DNA of 44,059 bases from Pseudomonadales bacterium (GTDB lineage: Bacteria; Pseudomonadota; Gammaproteobacteria; Pseudomonadales; Azotimanducaceae). This document shows positions 1-8,785 of the stretch, in pieces. The stretch covers positions 1-44,059 of the forward strand of contig JADHNJ010000020.1 in assembly GCA_016779565.1 (NCBI GenBank), read 5' to 3'. Below the pieces are notes generated by a model, which saw nothing but the letters and a program-made list of their open reading frames with translations, searched no databases and was not told the DNA's origin. The translations under genes were made by a program, and so were the position numbers. Positions within the stretch are counted from its first letter, which is position 1. Each line of letters starts with the position of its first letter.

Positions 1-146
1 GTACCGAGATGGTTATGCCTGGAGATAACGTGCTGATGGATGTTGAGTTGATAGCGCCGATTGCGATGGAAGAGGGGCAGCGTTTTGCGATCCGAGAGGG
101 TGGCAGGACTGTGGGCGCTGGCGTCGTAACTAAAATTAAGGCCTAA
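1..146 (+). CDS. tuf: Elongation factor Tu, C-terminal end (partial)
   Basis: The window opens inside this gene; the frame begins at base 3 and reads to a TAA at 144-146. The 47 residues seen include [22 protein letters not shown] and a VVTKIKA-like end, which are the conserved end of EF-Tu domain III. EF-Tu is the GTPase that brings aminoacyl-tRNA to the ribosomal A site. The 5' part, with the GTP-binding motifs, lies outside the window. Its position just before rpsJ is the usual str-S10 junction of gammaproteobacteria. Identity is confident; whether this is tufA or tufB cannot be decided from sequence alone, but the position suggests tufA. Confidence 0.95.
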   Translation, partial: TEMVMPGDNVLMDVELIAPIAMEEGQRFAIREGGRTVGAGVVTKIKA

Positions 147-475
147 AGGACTAGCATTTTGATGCTAGGGCGGGTAGTATTCGCGTCCCAGCTTAGGCCA
201 ATGTTCGGTTTAGGCCCTTTGCAAGAGTCGGGGCTCGTGCAAGGGAATGATATTCTTATCCGCTGAATAAGCGATAGAGAACTACAGGGCTCCAATCGGG
301 AGCCACGGGACGCTCAAAAAGAGCAACGACACGAAAGTGTGCCTTCCTTTAAAAGAGGAGGGCTTTTTTGCATTTAAATTTGGTCAGCGTGTGTTGCAAT
401 GTGCAGTAACGCGCTCAAGGGGTACCTGCTCTGTCGTTGGATAGACCAGGCTTTAAATTAAAAGATAGGCGCGTC
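147..475 (+). promoter_or_regulatory. Structured tuf-rpsJ intergenic region, probable S10 operon leader
   Basis: This is 329 bases with no credible gene. It can fold into a series of hairpins: a perfect 7-bp stem with a TTTG loop at 151-168, a GGCTCC/GGAGCC stem near 289-303, an ACAC-GAAA-GTGT tetraloop hairpin near 330-341, and the U-tailed hairpin at 341-369. In E. coli and related gammaproteobacteria the S10 leader is where ribosomal protein L4 represses its own operon by attenuation. A regulatory leader is therefore plausible, but this is inference. I saw no convincing -35/-10 pair, so the S10 promoter is unplaced. Confidence 0.5.
341..369 (+). terminator. Rho-independent terminator between tuf and rpsJ (or S10 attenuator)
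   Basis: An 8-bp stem (GCCTTCCT at 341-348 with AGGAGGGC at 356-363, one G-U pair) is followed directly by six T residues at 364-369. This is the standard intrinsic terminator form. It either ends tuf transcription or acts as the conditional terminator of the S10 leader. The second reading would need a promoter upstream of base 341. Confidence 0.75.
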
Positions 476-787
476 ATGCAAAATCAAAGAATCAGAATTC
501 GGCTCAAGGCTTTCGATCATCGCTTGATTGATGTTTCTACCCAAGAGATCGTCAACACAGCGAAGCGCACAGGTGCACAAATTCGCGGGCCGATTCCGTT
601 ACCTACTCGGAAAGAAAAGTTCACTGTTTTGATCTCTCCTCACGTCGATAAGGACGCTCGAGATCAGTATGAAATTCGAACGCACAAACGCATGTTGGAC
701 ATTCTTGAGCCGACCGAGAAGACGGTAGACGCGCTCACCAAACTAGATTTGGCCGCTGGTGTGGAAGTACAGATCAACTTAGCTTGA
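476..787 (+). CDS. rpsJ: 30S ribosomal protein S10
   Basis: S10 belongs to the head of the 30S subunit and also serves as NusE in transcription antitermination. The 103-residue protein starts [19 protein letters not shown] and contains [15 protein letters not shown], both conserved in S10, and has the usual length. An upstream TTG at 437 keeps the frame open, but the ATG at 476 matches family starts and is preferred; the SD site before it is weak. It is the first gene of the S10 cluster, followed 26 bases later by rplC. Confidence 0.97.
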   Translation: MQNQRIRIRLKAFDHRLIDVSTQEIVNTAKRTGAQIRGPIPLPTRKEKFTVLISPHVDKDARDQYEIRTHKRMLDILEPTEKTVDALTKLDLAAGVEVQINLA

Positions 788-813
788 TCGCGTAATCAAT
801 TCGGAGATTGGCA

Positions 814-1467
814 ATGGCAATAGGCATTGTAGGAACAAAGCAAGGTATGACGCGGGTCTTCATGGAAGACGGGCGTTCAGTGCCTGTTACCGTGGTTGAG
901 GCGATGCCAAACCGCATAACACAGGTCAAAAACCTAGATGTAGACGGATATTCGGCTGTGCAGGTCACCTTCGGTAGCGTTAAGGCATCAAGAGTTAATC
1001 GTCCAGCTGCTGGACACTTTAAAAAGGCCGCAGTCGAAGCAGGCAGAGCATTGGTCGAGTTTGCCCTTTCAGAGGATGCCCCTGAAATTGATTCAGAGCT
1101 TACCGTTGCTGCCTTTGGGGTGGGTCAGAAAGTCGATGTCACGGGTCAAAGCAAAGGCAAGGGTTTTCAGGGCGTGATCAAGCGACATAACTTCAGCATG
1201 CAGGATGCAACGCATGGTAATTCGCTGTCGCATCGTGCGCCGGGATCAATCGGGCAGTGTCAGACCCCAGGTCGGGTTTGGAAGGGTAAGAAGATGGCGG
1301 GTCACATGGGTGCCGAGCAAGTTACGACCCAGTCTCTAGAAATTGTCCAGATCGATGTGGAAAACAATTTGCTGCTCATCAAAGGTGCAGTTCCTGGGGC
1401 AAAAGGTGGTCGCGTCGTAATAAAACCTTCGGTGAAAGCGAGAAGTCAAACGGAGGCTGAATCTTGA
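814..1467 (+). CDS. rplC: 50S ribosomal protein L3
   Basis: L3 is an early-assembly protein of the 50S subunit whose long loop reaches toward the peptidyl transferase centre. The protein of 217 residues starts [16 protein letters not shown] and carries the conserved loop [20 protein letters not shown], which in E. coli holds the glutamine methylated by PrmB. An in-frame TTG lies two codons upstream at 808. The ATG at 814 is preferred because GGAG at 803-806 is correctly spaced from it. Its stop overlaps the rplD start. Confidence 0.97.
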   Translation: MAIGIVGTKQGMTRVFMEDGRSVPVTVVEAMPNRITQVKNLDVDGYSAVQVTFGSVKASRVNRPAAGHFKKAAVEAGRALVEFALSEDAPEIDSELTVAAFGVGQKVDVTGQSKGKGFQGVIKRHNFSMQDATHGNSLSHRAPGSIGQCQTPGRVWKGKKMAGHMGAEQVTTQSLEIVQIDVENNLLLIKGAVPGAKGGRVVIKPSVKARSQTEAES

Positions 1468-2084
1468 ACTTAAAATTATCAGAGCCTGGCGTTGGCTTGA
1501 CGGAAAAGGCGATTGAGCTGTCAGAGACGTTGTTCGGCCGGCAATATAACGAAGCTTTAGTTCACCAAGTGGTAGTGTCCTACATGGCGGGTGCTAGGCA
1601 GGGTACCAGCGCTCAAAAGACTCGATCGGAAGTTCGCGGCGGCGGTAAGAAGCCGTTTCGCCAGAAAGGTACTGGCCGTGCGCGGGCGGGTACGATTCGC
1701 AGTCCTATATGGCGTGGGGGCGGTGTGACGTTTGCGGCCAAGACCAGAGATTATTCCGTCAAGGTCAACAAGAAAATGTACCGTGGTGCGATGCAATCTA
1801 TTTTGTCAGAGCTGGTTCGTCAGGACCGGCTGGTTGTCACAGAAGATTTTTCAGTGAGCGCACCAAAAACCAAAGAAGTCCTCCAGCGATTAAACGAGTT
1901 AGATCTCAACCAGGTCCTAGTAGTCGTGGAAGAAGTTGATGAAAATCTCTTTCTAGGCGCCCGTAATCTGCGGCAGGTAGATGTTATAGATGTGCAGGGT
2001 GTTAATCCTGTAAATCTGCTCGGCTATGAAAAGGTGCTTTTCACCGTTGGTGCGCTGAAAAAAGCAGAGGAGATGTTGGGATGA
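1464..2084 (+). CDS. rplD: 50S ribosomal protein L4
   Basis: L4 lines the peptide exit tunnel and is the known autoregulator of the S10 operon in E. coli. The 206-residue protein has the family's long basic loop ([19 protein letters not shown], followed by [12 protein letters not shown]). It starts with TTG at 1464, whose last two bases are part of the rplC stop TGA. A full GGAGG at 1452-1456 sits 7 bases upstream, so the TTG start and translational coupling are well supported. Its end overlaps rplW by ATGA. Confidence 0.96.
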   Translation: MNLKLSEPGVGLTEKAIELSETLFGRQYNEALVHQVVVSYMAGARQGTSAQKTRSEVRGGGKKPFRQKGTGRARAGTIRSPIWRGGGVTFAAKTRDYSVKVNKKMYRGAMQSILSELVRQDRLVVTEDFSVSAPKTKEVLQRLNELDLNQVLVVVEEVDENLFLGARNLRQVDVIDVQGVNPVNLLGYEKVLFTVGALKKAEEMLG

Positions 2085-2380
2085 GTTCGGATGCAATCTA
2101 CAACGTGATTTTGGGTGCTCACATCTCGGAAAAAGCGACCATTGTTGCCGACTCGGCCAATCAATTTGTGTTTAAGGTTCGCAGGGACGCAACCCGCCCT
2201 GAGATTAAAGCCGCCGTTGAAAAAATTTATGGCGTTGATGTTTCAGGGGTCACCGTTGCCAACGTCAAGGGCAAAGTTAAGCGCACGGTCCGCGGTCTGA
2301 GTCGCAAACCAAGCTGGAAAAAGGCGTATGTGCGGGTTGCAGACGGTCAAGAGATCGACTTCACCGCAGAAGCCAAATAA
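2081..2380 (+). CDS. rplW: 50S ribosomal protein L23
   Basis: L23 sits at the exit of the peptide tunnel and is the docking site for trigger factor and signal recognition particle. The 99-residue protein has the family motifs [23 protein letters not shown] and a later [11 protein letters not shown]-like segment. Length is normal. The ATG start overlaps the rplD stop by four bases (ATGA), so the two are translationally coupled. rplB follows after 30 bases. Confidence 0.96.
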   Translation: MSSDAIYNVILGAHISEKATIVADSANQFVFKVRRDATRPEIKAAVEKIYGVDVSGVTVANVKGKVKRTVRGLSRKPSWKKAYVRVADGQEIDFTAEAK

Positions 2381-2410
2381 CCATCTAACGATACTTACGC
2401 GAGAGAAATC

Positions 2411-3244
2411 ATGCCAGTTGTTAAAGCAAAACCCACATCGCCAGGTAGACGATTTGTCGTCAAGGTCGTACATCCTGATCTCCACAAGGGTGCGCCGCAC
2501 AAAGCCTTGGTTGAAATTAAGTCCAAAACGGGTGGAAGAAATAACAAAGGGCGAATAACGACCCGTCACATTGGTGGCGGACACAAACAAAAGTATCGAG
2601 TAATCGATTTCAAACGCAACAGCAAAGACGGCATAAAAGCGAGCGTAGAGCGGCTTGAGTACGATCCCAACCGCACAGCGAATATCGCATTATTGAAATA
2701 CGCTGATGGCGAGCGTCGCTACATCATCGCCCCAAAAGGCATCGCCGCGGGTGATGAGATCCAGTCTGGAGAAGGAGCGCCTATTCGAGTAGGTAACTGT
2801 ATGCCTATGCGGAATATTCCGATGGGTAGTGTGATCCACTGTGTAGAGCTGAAGCCGGGCAAAGGTGCTCAGATCGCACGAAGTGCAGGAACATCCGTGC
2901 AGTTGGTTGCAAAAGATGGTCGTTACGTGACCTTGAGATTGCGCTCAGGAGAGATGCGTCGAGCATTGGCCGACTGCCGAGCAACGCTTGGCGAAGTAAG
3001 TAATGGTGAGCACAATTTGCGCTCACTTGGTAAAGCCGGTGCCAAGCGCTGGCGCGGCGTTCGCCCGACCGTTCGAGGAGTTGTGATGAACCCGGTGGAT
3101 CACCCGCATGGGGGTGGTGAAGGTAAGACTTCCGGAGGCCGTCATCCTGTAAGCCCGTGGGGCATGCCAACTAAGGGCTATAAGACAAGAAAGAATAAGC
3201 GTACCGACAAGATGATTATCCGTCGTCGTCGCGCCACGCGATAG
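2411..3244 (+). CDS. rplB: 50S ribosomal protein L2
   Basis: L2 is needed for subunit joining and peptidyl transferase activity. The 277-residue protein is close to the usual 273-277. It shows [18 protein letters not shown] near the N-terminus and the C-terminal block [20 protein letters not shown], which contains the conserved histidine region next to the peptidyl transferase centre. The ATG is preceded by GAGAG. It lies within the S10 cluster between rplW and rpsS. Confidence 0.98.
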   Translation: MPVVKAKPTSPGRRFVVKVVHPDLHKGAPHKALVEIKSKTGGRNNKGRITTRHIGGGHKQKYRVIDFKRNSKDGIKASVERLEYDPNRTANIALLKYADGERRYIIAPKGIAAGDEIQSGEGAPIRVGNCMPMRNIPMGSVIHCVELKPGKGAQIARSAGTSVQLVAKDGRYVTLRLRSGEMRRALADCRATLGEVSNGEHNLRSLGKAGAKRWRGVRPTVRGVVMNPVDHPHGGGEGKTSGGRHPVSPWGMPTKGYKTRKNKRTDKMIIRRRRATR

Positions 3245-3254
3245 GAGAGAGTTC

Positions 3255-3533
3255 GTGCCAAGAAGTTTAAGAAAAGGTCCCTTTATCGATCTGCATCTAA
3301 TGGAAAAGGTGCAAAAGGCAGTCGAAAGTAACGACAAGCGGCCGATCAAAACCTGGTCAAGACGGTCAATGATAGCGCCAGATTTCGTTGGGCTAACAAT
3401 CCAAGTGCACAACGGGCGTCAGCACATCCCAGTCTTTGTCACTGAGGATATGGTTGGCCACAAATTGGGTGAGTTCGCGCTCACAAGAACTTATCGGGGA
3501 CATGCAGCAGATAAGAAGGCCAAGCGACGTTAG
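3255..3533 (+). CDS. rpsS: 30S ribosomal protein S19
   Basis: S19 is in the 30S head and contacts the A-site region with S13. The 92-residue protein starts [14 protein letters not shown] after the initiator and contains [18 protein letters not shown] and [13 protein letters not shown], all diagnostic. The start is GTG at 3255, with GGAGAG just upstream. Unlike most genes of this cluster it is followed by a long 160-base gap before rplV, described separately. Confidence 0.97.
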   Translation: MPRSLRKGPFIDLHLMEKVQKAVESNDKRPIKTWSRRSMIAPDFVGLTIQVHNGRQHIPVFVTEDMVGHKLGEFALTRTYRGHAADKKAKRR

Positions 3534-3693
3534 ACCCAAAGCGCCGGTCATTCCGAGAGAATGTGCGAATGTACGAATGTATAAAAACGGTAGTGCAGTG
3601 AGATAGAAAAGCCCTGAGAGCGAAAAAGTGAGCTCAGGAACGTTAGCGCAGTAATAAATAAAAGTTAGAAGAGCAGGTATTGAGGAAGAGGTC
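3534..3693 (+). other. 160-base rpsS-rplV gap with short repeats and a hairpin
   Basis: This spacer is far longer than the other gaps between genes of the ribosomal cluster here. It contains three copies of GAATGT within 3559-3582 (two of them as the tandem CGAATGTA) and a perfect 6-bp stem CCTGAG/CTCAGG at 3613-3618 and 3633-3638. A purine-rich GAGGAAGAG just before the rplV ATG is a good SD site. No credible coding frame or U-tailed terminator is visible. Its function is unknown. Confidence 0.5.
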
Positions 3694-4026
3694 ATGGAAG
3701 TTTCTGCAAAGTTAAAGGGCGCCAAGATGTCGGCTCAAAAAGCACGGCTGGTGGCTGATCAGATCAGGGGGCAATCCGTTGGCCATGCCTTGGACACATT
3801 GAGCTTTAGCACTAAGAAGGGTGCCCACCTCGTTAAGAAGCTGCTCGAATCAGCAATTGCGAACGCTGAACATAATGAAGGTGCTGATGTTGATGAGCTG
3901 TCTGTTTCAAAGATCTATGTCGATGAAGGCATGACGATGAAGCGGATTAAACCGAGAGCCAAGGGCCGGGCAGATCGAATTTTTAAGAGAAGTTGTCATA
4001 TCACTCTAGCCGTGGCTGACAAATAA
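3694..4026 (+). CDS. rplV: 50S ribosomal protein L22
   Basis: L22 lines the narrow part of the exit tunnel together with L4 and is a known site of macrolide resistance changes. The 110-residue protein has the usual length and the motifs [22 protein letters not shown] and the C-terminal beta-hairpin sequence [15 protein letters not shown]. The start ATG is supported by GAGGAAGAG upstream. It precedes rpsC by 31 bases. Confidence 0.97.
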   Translation: MEVSAKLKGAKMSAQKARLVADQIRGQSVGHALDTLSFSTKKGAHLVKKLLESAIANAEHNEGADVDELSVSKIYVDEGMTMKRIKPRAKGRADRIFKRSCHITLAVADK

Positions 4027-4057
4027 CGTTTTTAGCGCTAAAGATTAGGAGACCGGA

Positions 4058-4735
4058 ATGGGTCAAAAAGTACATCCTACAGGCATGCGATTGGGCATCG
4101 TCAAGAACCATACCTCGGTGTGGTACGCCCAAGGGCCAGCTTATGCCAAAAATCTGCAAGTTGACCTCGAGGTTCGCGACTTTATTCGTAAAAAGCTTGC
4201 ACAGGCCTCCGTTAGTAGGATTGACATTCACAGGCCAGCGCAAACAGCAAGGATCACAATCCACACGGCGAGGCCCGGGATTGTAATTGGTAAGAAAGGA
4301 GAAGATGTCGAGGTGCTCCGCCAGCAAATTGGCAAGATGATGAAAGTCCCTGTGCATATCAATATCGAAGAGATTCGCAAGCCGGAAATCGATGCGCATC
4401 TGGTGGCACAGAACGTTGCTCAACAGTTAGAACGACGCGTGCAATTTAGACGGGCCATGAAGCGAGTAATGCAAAACGCGATGCGACTCGGTGCAGAGGG
4501 CATCAAGGTACAAGTCTCAGGACGGCTAGGCGGAGCAGAGATCGCTCGATCAGAAAGCTATCGTGAAGGGCGAGTGCCGCTTCATACGCTGCGAGCCGAC
4601 ATAGATTACGCGACGGCAGAAGCGCTAACGACCTATGGGATATTGGGCGTAAAGGTCTGGATCTTCAAAGGAGAAATACTGGGCGATCGTGAAGAAACTG
4701 CGGCAGCCTCTAACACAGCTCAAAATTTTGGTTAA
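4058..4735 (+). CDS. rpsC: 30S ribosomal protein S3
   Basis: S3 forms part of the mRNA entry channel and has helicase activity there together with S4 and S5. The 225-residue protein starts [16 protein letters not shown] and holds a KH domain with [20 protein letters not shown]. The C-terminal domain is seen in [20 protein letters not shown] and [10 protein letters not shown]. Length is normal for gammaproteobacteria. SD-like TAGGAG precedes the ATG. rplP follows 6 bases after its stop. Confidence 0.97.
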   Translation: MGQKVHPTGMRLGIVKNHTSVWYAQGPAYAKNLQVDLEVRDFIRKKLAQASVSRIDIHRPAQTARITIHTARPGIVIGKKGEDVEVLRQQIGKMMKVPVHINIEEIRKPEIDAHLVAQNVAQQLERRVQFRRAMKRVMQNAMRLGAEGIKVQVSGRLGGAEIARSESYREGRVPLHTLRADIDYATAEALTTYGILGVKVWIFKGEILGDREETAAASNTAQNFG

Positions 4736-4741
4736 TGAAAC

Positions 4742-5155
4742 ATGTTACAGCCTAAAAGAACAAAATTTCGCAAGCAGCATAAAGGTAGAAACCGCGGTTT
4801 AGCTCAGCGCGGGAGCACGGTGAGCTTTGGAGAGTATGCGCTTAAAGCAACTGGCCGAGGGCGTATGACGGCGCGTCAAATCGAGGCCGCGAGACGGGCA
4901 ATGACGCGTCGAGTTAAGCGTGGTGGGCAAATATGGATTCGGGTTTTCCCAGATAAGCCAATAACCCAAAAGCCGCTTGAAGTGCGACAGGGTAAGGGTA
5001 AGGGCAACGTAGAGTATTGGGTAGCTCAGATTAAGCCAGGCAAGGTCCTTTATGAAATGGAAGGGGTCCCAGAAGAAGTCGCTCGAGACGCATTTAAGTT
5101 GGCGGCGGCGAAGCTGCCGTTCCCAACGGCCTTTGTCAAACGCGTGATCATGTAG
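4742..5155 (+). CDS. rplP: 50S ribosomal protein L16
   Basis: L16 helps shape the A site of the 50S subunit. The 137-residue protein starts with the diagnostic [19 protein letters not shown] and continues with [17 protein letters not shown] and [19 protein letters not shown]. It lacks a clear SD site, and only 6 bases separate it from the rpsC stop, so it is probably translated by coupling to rpsC. An ATG at 4735 is in another frame and ends at once. Confidence 0.97.
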   Translation: MLQPKRTKFRKQHKGRNRGLAQRGSTVSFGEYALKATGRGRMTARQIEAARRAMTRRVKRGGQIWIRVFPDKPITQKPLEVRQGKGKGNVEYWVAQIKPGKVLYEMEGVPEEVARDAFKLAAAKLPFPTAFVKRVIM

Positions 5156-5168
5156 CGAGGGGAATGGA

Positions 5169-5363
5169 ATGGTTAATTTAGAAGATTTGCGATCGAAGAC
5201 CTCGGCAGAATTGCAAGACACATTGGTTGAACTTTCTAAAGAGCAGTTCAGCCTTCGGATGCAAAAGTCAATCGGGCAGCTGACTCAGACCCATTTACTG
5301 AAGCAAGTTAGCCGGGATATTGCCCGCGTCAAGACATTGATGAGCCAACAAGGTCGATCATAA
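5169..5363 (+). CDS. rpmC: 50S ribosomal protein L29
   Basis: L29 lies near the tunnel exit beside L23. The 64-residue protein starts MVNLEDLRSKTSAELQ and contains LSKEQFSLRMQKSIGQL and SRDIARVKTL, matching the two-helix L29 fold and its usual 63-65 residue length. It follows rplP by 13 bases with GAGGGGAATGG upstream of the ATG. A 93-base gap separates it from rpsQ, holding a short GGGTG/CACCC hairpin near 5371-5385. Confidence 0.95.
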   Translation: MVNLEDLRSKTSAELQDTLVELSKEQFSLRMQKSIGQLTQTHLLKQVSRDIARVKTLMSQQGRS

Positions 5364-5456
5364 CGCGGATGGGGTGTTCAGCACCCGCAGGGCAAATGCA
5401 GGTTTAGATGTAGCAAGAAAGTAAGCGGATAGATAGCGAGAATAGGACTGATAGTC

Positions 5457-5723
5457 ATGAGTGGTGAGCAAAACCTAGCAAGAAATTTAACGGGCATTGT
5501 TGTCAGTAACAAGATGGATAAAAGCATCACTGTGCTTGTAGAGCGAAGAATTAAGCACCCGATCTATGGGAAATACATCAAGCGCTCAAAAAAGATCATG
5601 GCGCATGATGAAGAAAATCAGTGCCATCAAGGCGATACAGTTACGATTCAAGAATCGAAGCCGATATCAAAGAACAAAACTTGGACTCTCACGTCGGTCG
5701 ATAAGCGAGCGGTAGAGATTTAA
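5457..5723 (+). CDS. rpsQ: 30S ribosomal protein S17
   Basis: S17 is an OB-fold primary binding protein of the 30S body. The 88-residue protein contains [32 protein letters not shown] and the later [18 protein letters not shown], all typical. The length fits the family (84-90). The ATG at 5457 is the only reasonable start, with a weak SD (ATAGGACT). This is by E. coli convention the last gene of the S10 operon, before rplN begins the spc operon. Confidence 0.96.
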   Translation: MSGEQNLARNLTGIVVSNKMDKSITVLVERRIKHPIYGKYIKRSKKIMAHDEENQCHQGDTVTIQESKPISKNKTWTLTSVDKRAVEI

Positions 5724-5732
5724 AGCGATAAG

Positions 5733-5751
5733 ACGAGGCCAGAGGCTTCGT
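5733..5751 (+). other. Hairpin at the S10/spc operon boundary
   Basis: ACGAGGCC at 5733-5740 pairs with GGCTTCGT at 5744-5751 around an AGA loop, with one G-U pair. No run of T follows, so it is not an intrinsic terminator. It sits in the 46-base rpsQ-rplN gap, and could be a processing site, an RNA-stability element or chance. Confidence 0.4.
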
Positions 5752-5769
5752 GGTATGGGAGTGTAAAGC

Positions 5770-6138
5770 ATGATTCAAGTGCAAACGTATCTGGATATCG
5801 CTGATAACAGTGGTGCCCGACGTGTGATGTGTATCAAAGTGCTAGGCGGTTCTAAACGCCGTTACGCGCACATTGGAGATGTCATTAAAGTCACTGTTAA
5901 AGAGGCGATACCTAGAGGTCGAGTTAAAAAAGGCCAGGTGTTAGATGCAGTTGTGGTGCGTACAAAAAAAGGGGTTCGACGTCCGGACGGTTCATTGATT
6001 CGGTTTGATGGCAACGCTGCGGTTTTGCTTAACGCGAGTAAACAGCCGATTGGTACGCGCATATTTGGACCGGTAACCAGAGAGCTCAGAAATGAAAAGT
6101 TTATGAGAATCGTGTCTTTGGCACCCGAAGTTTTATAA
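5770..6138 (+). CDS. rplN: 50S ribosomal protein L14
   Basis: L14 forms part of the intersubunit bridge region and is the binding site of the silencing factor RsfS, whose gene is also in this window at 23276. The 122-residue protein has exactly the usual length and shows [40 protein letters not shown] and [12 protein letters not shown]. It would be the first gene of the spc operon. Confidence 0.98.
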   Translation: MIQVQTYLDIADNSGARRVMCIKVLGGSKRRYAHIGDVIKVTVKEAIPRGRVKKGQVLDAVVVRTKKGVRRPDGSLIRFDGNAAVLLNASKQPIGTRIFGPVTRELRNEKFMRIVSLAPEVL

Positions 6139-6150
6139 GAGATCGGACAC

Positions 6151-6468
6151 ATGAAGAAGTTGAAGAAAAACGACTTGGTAGTCGTTCTAACGGGAAAAGA
6201 CAAAGGTAAAACCGGTGAAATCACCCGCTTGTTGGATGACCAGCGCGTCTACGTATCCGGCATCAACATGATTAAGCGGCATACAAAAGGTAATCCTCAA
6301 GCTGGCCAACCTGGCGGCATTATAGAAAAAGAAGCACCGATTCAGATTTCGAATGTCGCAATTTTTAATCGGAGCACGAGCAAAGCCGACCGAGTAGGTT
6401 TTAAACAGACAGACGACGGTAAGCAAGTGCGAATCTATAAGTCCACTGGCGAACAGATAGACGACTAA
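6151..6468 (+). CDS. rplX: 50S ribosomal protein L24
   Basis: L24 starts 50S assembly by binding the 5' domain of 23S rRNA. The 105-residue protein has the N-terminal KOW motif ([20 protein letters not shown]) followed by [20 protein letters not shown] and an [14 protein letters not shown] segment, all typical. It starts 12 bases after rplN with GAGATCGG upstream. Only 4 bases separate its stop from rplE. Confidence 0.97.
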   Translation: MKKLKKNDLVVVLTGKDKGKTGEITRLLDDQRVYVSGINMIKRHTKGNPQAGQPGGIIEKEAPIQISNVAIFNRSTSKADRVGFKQTDDGKQVRIYKSTGEQIDD

Positions 6469-6472
6469 GACT

Positions 6473-7015
6473 ATGACAGATCTAAAGAAAATATACGAAG
6501 AGCAAATTAAGCCCAAGCTGAAAGAAGAATTGGGGCTAACCAATGTAATGGAAGTGCCCCAAATCACGCAGATTACCTTGAACATGGGTGTCGGAGAGGC
6601 GCTTAACGATCGCAAACAGTTAGAAGCGGCCGTCTCTGATATGCAGGCAATTGCTGGACAAAAGCCGATTATTACCAATGCAAGACGATCGATTGCTGGC
6701 TTTAAAATCCGTGAGGGTTATCCCATTGGCTGCAAGGTCACACTGCGTCGGTCTAGGATGTACGAATTTCTTGATCGTTTAATCAATATCGCACTGCCAA
6801 GACAGCGCGATTTTAGAGGATTGAGCCCAAAAGCCTTTGATGGTCGTGGTAATTTTTCAATGGGGTTTTCTGAGCAAATCGTCTTTGCAGAAATTGATTA
6901 TGACAAGATCGATCGGATCCGCGGCCTAGATGTAAATATTACAACCTCGGCTGCTAATGATGATCAAGGCCGTGCGTTGCTGCGAGCCTTTAACTTCCCT
7001 CTGCGGGAAGGTTAA
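6473..7015 (+). CDS. rplE: 50S ribosomal protein L5
   Basis: L5 binds 5S rRNA and contacts the P-site tRNA. The 180-residue protein matches the family length (179-180) and contains [37 protein letters not shown] and FPEIDYDKI-like [18 protein letters not shown]. In E. coli the rplE start region is where S8 represses the spc operon. I did not confirm an S8-type fold here. It is followed by a 47-base gap before rpsN. Confidence 0.97.
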   Translation: MTDLKKIYEEQIKPKLKEELGLTNVMEVPQITQITLNMGVGEALNDRKQLEAAVSDMQAIAGQKPIITNARRSIAGFKIREGYPIGCKVTLRRSRMYEFLDRLINIALPRQRDFRGLSPKAFDGRGNFSMGFSEQIVFAEIDYDKIDRIRGLDVNITTSAANDDQGRALLRAFNFPLREG

Positions 7016-7062
7016 TCAAAACGCTTAAATAGACTTAAACGACCGAATAAGCCGAGGACATA

Positions 7063-7368
7063 ATGGCAAAAATATCAATGATCAATCGCGAAAAGAAACG
7101 CGAGAAGACCGTGCAAAAATTTGCTGCCAAGAGAGCGGCTCTTAAAGCTCAGATCAAGGATTTGAATTTATCCGATGAAGAGCGCTGGGAAGCACAAGTA
7201 AAACTACAAAAGCTACCTAGGAATGCGAGCCCTAGCAGGCAGGTGCGACGTTGCGTTTTGACGGGTCGTCCCCACGCAGTTTATCGCCGATTTGGTTTGG
7301 CGAGAACGAAGCTTCGGGAAGCGGCAATGCGGGGAGATATTCCCGGGCTTGTGAAGTCAAGCTGGTAA
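7063..7368 (+). CDS. rpsN: 30S ribosomal protein S14 (long, zinc-free form)
   Basis: S14 is a late-assembly protein of the 30S head. The 101-residue length and the single cysteine ([20 protein letters not shown]) mark the long form without the two CxxC zinc pairs. Other family features are [13 protein letters not shown] and the C-terminal [17 protein letters not shown]. The start ATG has AGCCGAGGACA upstream. It is in its usual place between rplE and rpsH. Confidence 0.97.
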   Translation: MAKISMINREKKREKTVQKFAAKRAALKAQIKDLNLSDEERWEAQVKLQKLPRNASPSRQVRRCVLTGRPHAVYRRFGLARTKLREAAMRGDIPGLVKSSW

Positions 7369-7384
7369 CCAGGAGAGACAGACT

Positions 7385-7783
7385 ATGACAATGCAAGATC
7401 CTTTAGCCGATATGTTAACCCGAGTTCGGAATGCGCAAGCCGCAAAGCATGAGTCTGTTGCGATGCCCGCGTCTGGCACCAAGACAGAGATTGCCCGAGT
7501 CCTGAAAGAAGAAGGGTACATCGAAGATTACAGCCATGGGGTAGACGAAGCCGGCAAGCCGAGCATGACGATCGTGCTGAAATATTTTAATGGCAAACCA
7601 GTGATAGAAACGCTGAAGCGAATGAGTCGGCCTGGGTTAAGAATTTATAAGAACAAGCAAGAAATCCCAAGCGTTCAAGGTGGTTTAGGGGTGGTTATAT
7701 TGTCCACTAATAAAGGTGTCATGACCGATCGCGCAGCGCGGGCTGCGGGTGTTGGCGGTGAGCTTTTATGCTCCGTATTTTGA
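7385..7783 (+). CDS. rpsH: 30S ribosomal protein S8
   Basis: S8 organises the central domain of 16S rRNA and is the known translational repressor of the spc operon in E. coli. The 132-residue protein starts [18 protein letters not shown] and has the C-terminal [20 protein letters not shown] and a GGELLCSVF end, both diagnostic. AGGAGAG upstream supports the ATG at 7385 rather than the in-frame ATG two codons later. Confidence 0.97.
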   Translation: MTMQDPLADMLTRVRNAQAAKHESVAMPASGTKTEIARVLKEEGYIEDYSHGVDEAGKPSMTIVLKYFNGKPVIETLKRMSRPGLRIYKNKQEIPSVQGGLGVVILSTNKGVMTDRAARAAGVGGELLCSVF

Positions 7784-7809
7784 TCTGATCGATTTAAAAG
7801 GTTTTTCTC

Positions 7810-8343
7810 ATGAGTAGAATTGCAAACAGTCCTGTTACCGTACCCTCAGGCGTTGATGTCACGATCAATGGGTCAGAGGTCAACGTGAAAGGTAGCAAGG
7901 GTGCACTCAATTTGTCCTTGCATCAAGCAGTTGCGATATCCCAGGAAGATGGTCAATTGTTGCTTAAAGCAGCCCAGCAAAGCCAGCAGTCGGTCGCACT
8001 TGCAGGCACCTTCCGTTCTTTAGTCAATAACATGGTGGTCGGTGTTACCGAAGGTTTTCAGAAGCAGTTAGAACTCCAAGGGGTTGGTTATCGTGCGCAA
8101 GCACAGGGGAAAAAGCTTAATTTAACGCTAGGGTTTTCGCACCCAGTGGTTTATGACGTGCCGGAAGGGATAGAAATCGAAACGCCGACGCAAACCCAGA
8201 TTTTGGTGAAAGGCATCGATAAGCAGAAAGTTGGTCAAGTGTCGGCCGAAATTCGGGCCTTCAGGCCACCTGAGCCCTATAAGGGCAAGGGCGTCAGATA
8301 TGCTGATGAGTACGTCAAGCGTAAAGAAGCCAAGAAGAAGTAA
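7810..8343 (+). CDS. rplF: 50S ribosomal protein L6
   Basis: L6 lies near the factor-binding site of the 50S subunit. The 177-residue protein shows [19 protein letters not shown], the central [19 protein letters not shown] and the C-terminal [19 protein letters not shown], matching a two-domain L6 of normal length. It follows rpsH by 26 bases and precedes rplR by 57. Confidence 0.97.
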   Translation: MSRIANSPVTVPSGVDVTINGSEVNVKGSKGALNLSLHQAVAISQEDGQLLLKAAQQSQQSVALAGTFRSLVNNMVVGVTEGFQKQLELQGVGYRAQAQGKKLNLTLGFSHPVVYDVPEGIEIETPTQTQILVKGIDKQKVGQVSAEIRAFRPPEPYKGKGVRYADEYVKRKEAKKK

Positions 8344-8400
8344 AGCACCTTAGGGTTTCTAATTAGATTAACTGTTGAGTCTTTTCAGGAGACAAACGAG

Positions 8401-8751
8401 ATGAAAAGTAAGCGGGATGCTCGTCTAAAAAGAGCGAGAAGAGGTCGAGCGAAAATGAAGGAGCTTTTGATGCCGAGATTGTGTGTGTTTCGGTCTCCTA
8501 AGCATACCTATGCTCAGATCATTTCTGAGGATGGCGGGCAAGTCAAAGTGGCTGCGTCGACATTGGAGGCAGCGCTCAGAGACGGCCCAACTGGCAACAT
8601 CGAAGGTGCTGCCAAGGTAGGAGCACTGATTGCAGAGCGCGCCAAAGCTGCAGGGTATGAACAGGTCGCATTTGATCGTTCGGGATACAAATACCACGGG
8701 CGAGTAAAAGCGTTGGCAGATGCTGCGCGAGAAGCAGGCCTACAATTTTAA
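8401..8751 (+). CDS. rplR: 50S ribosomal protein L18
   Basis: L18 binds 5S rRNA and carries it into the 50S subunit with L5. The 116-residue protein starts [20 protein letters not shown], with the basic N-terminal tail of the family, then [16 protein letters not shown] and the C-terminal [19 protein letters not shown]. An AGGAGAC site lies before the ATG. Length is one residue shorter than E. coli L18. Confidence 0.97.
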   Translation: MKSKRDARLKRARRGRAKMKELLMPRLCVFRSPKHTYAQIISEDGGQVKVAASTLEAALRDGPTGNIEGAAKVGALIAERAKAAGYEQVAFDRSGYKYHGRVKALADAAREAGLQF

Positions 8752-8785
8752 GCCTCGAAGATAAAGAAAGAATTAAGGAATAGGC

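Noticed and set aside
151-168. Hairpin just after tuf as a terminator
   Set aside because: The 7-bp stem is perfect but is followed by GGCGGG, not by a T-run; the stem at 341-369 fits far better.
437-475. Upstream TTG extension of rpsJ by 13 codons
   Set aside because: The extra residues do not match S10 proteins; the ATG at 476 gives the normal 103-residue length.
3559-3582. GAATGT repeats as a CRISPR-like or attachment-site array
   Set aside because: Only three short copies, no regular spacers and no cas or integrase gene in the window.
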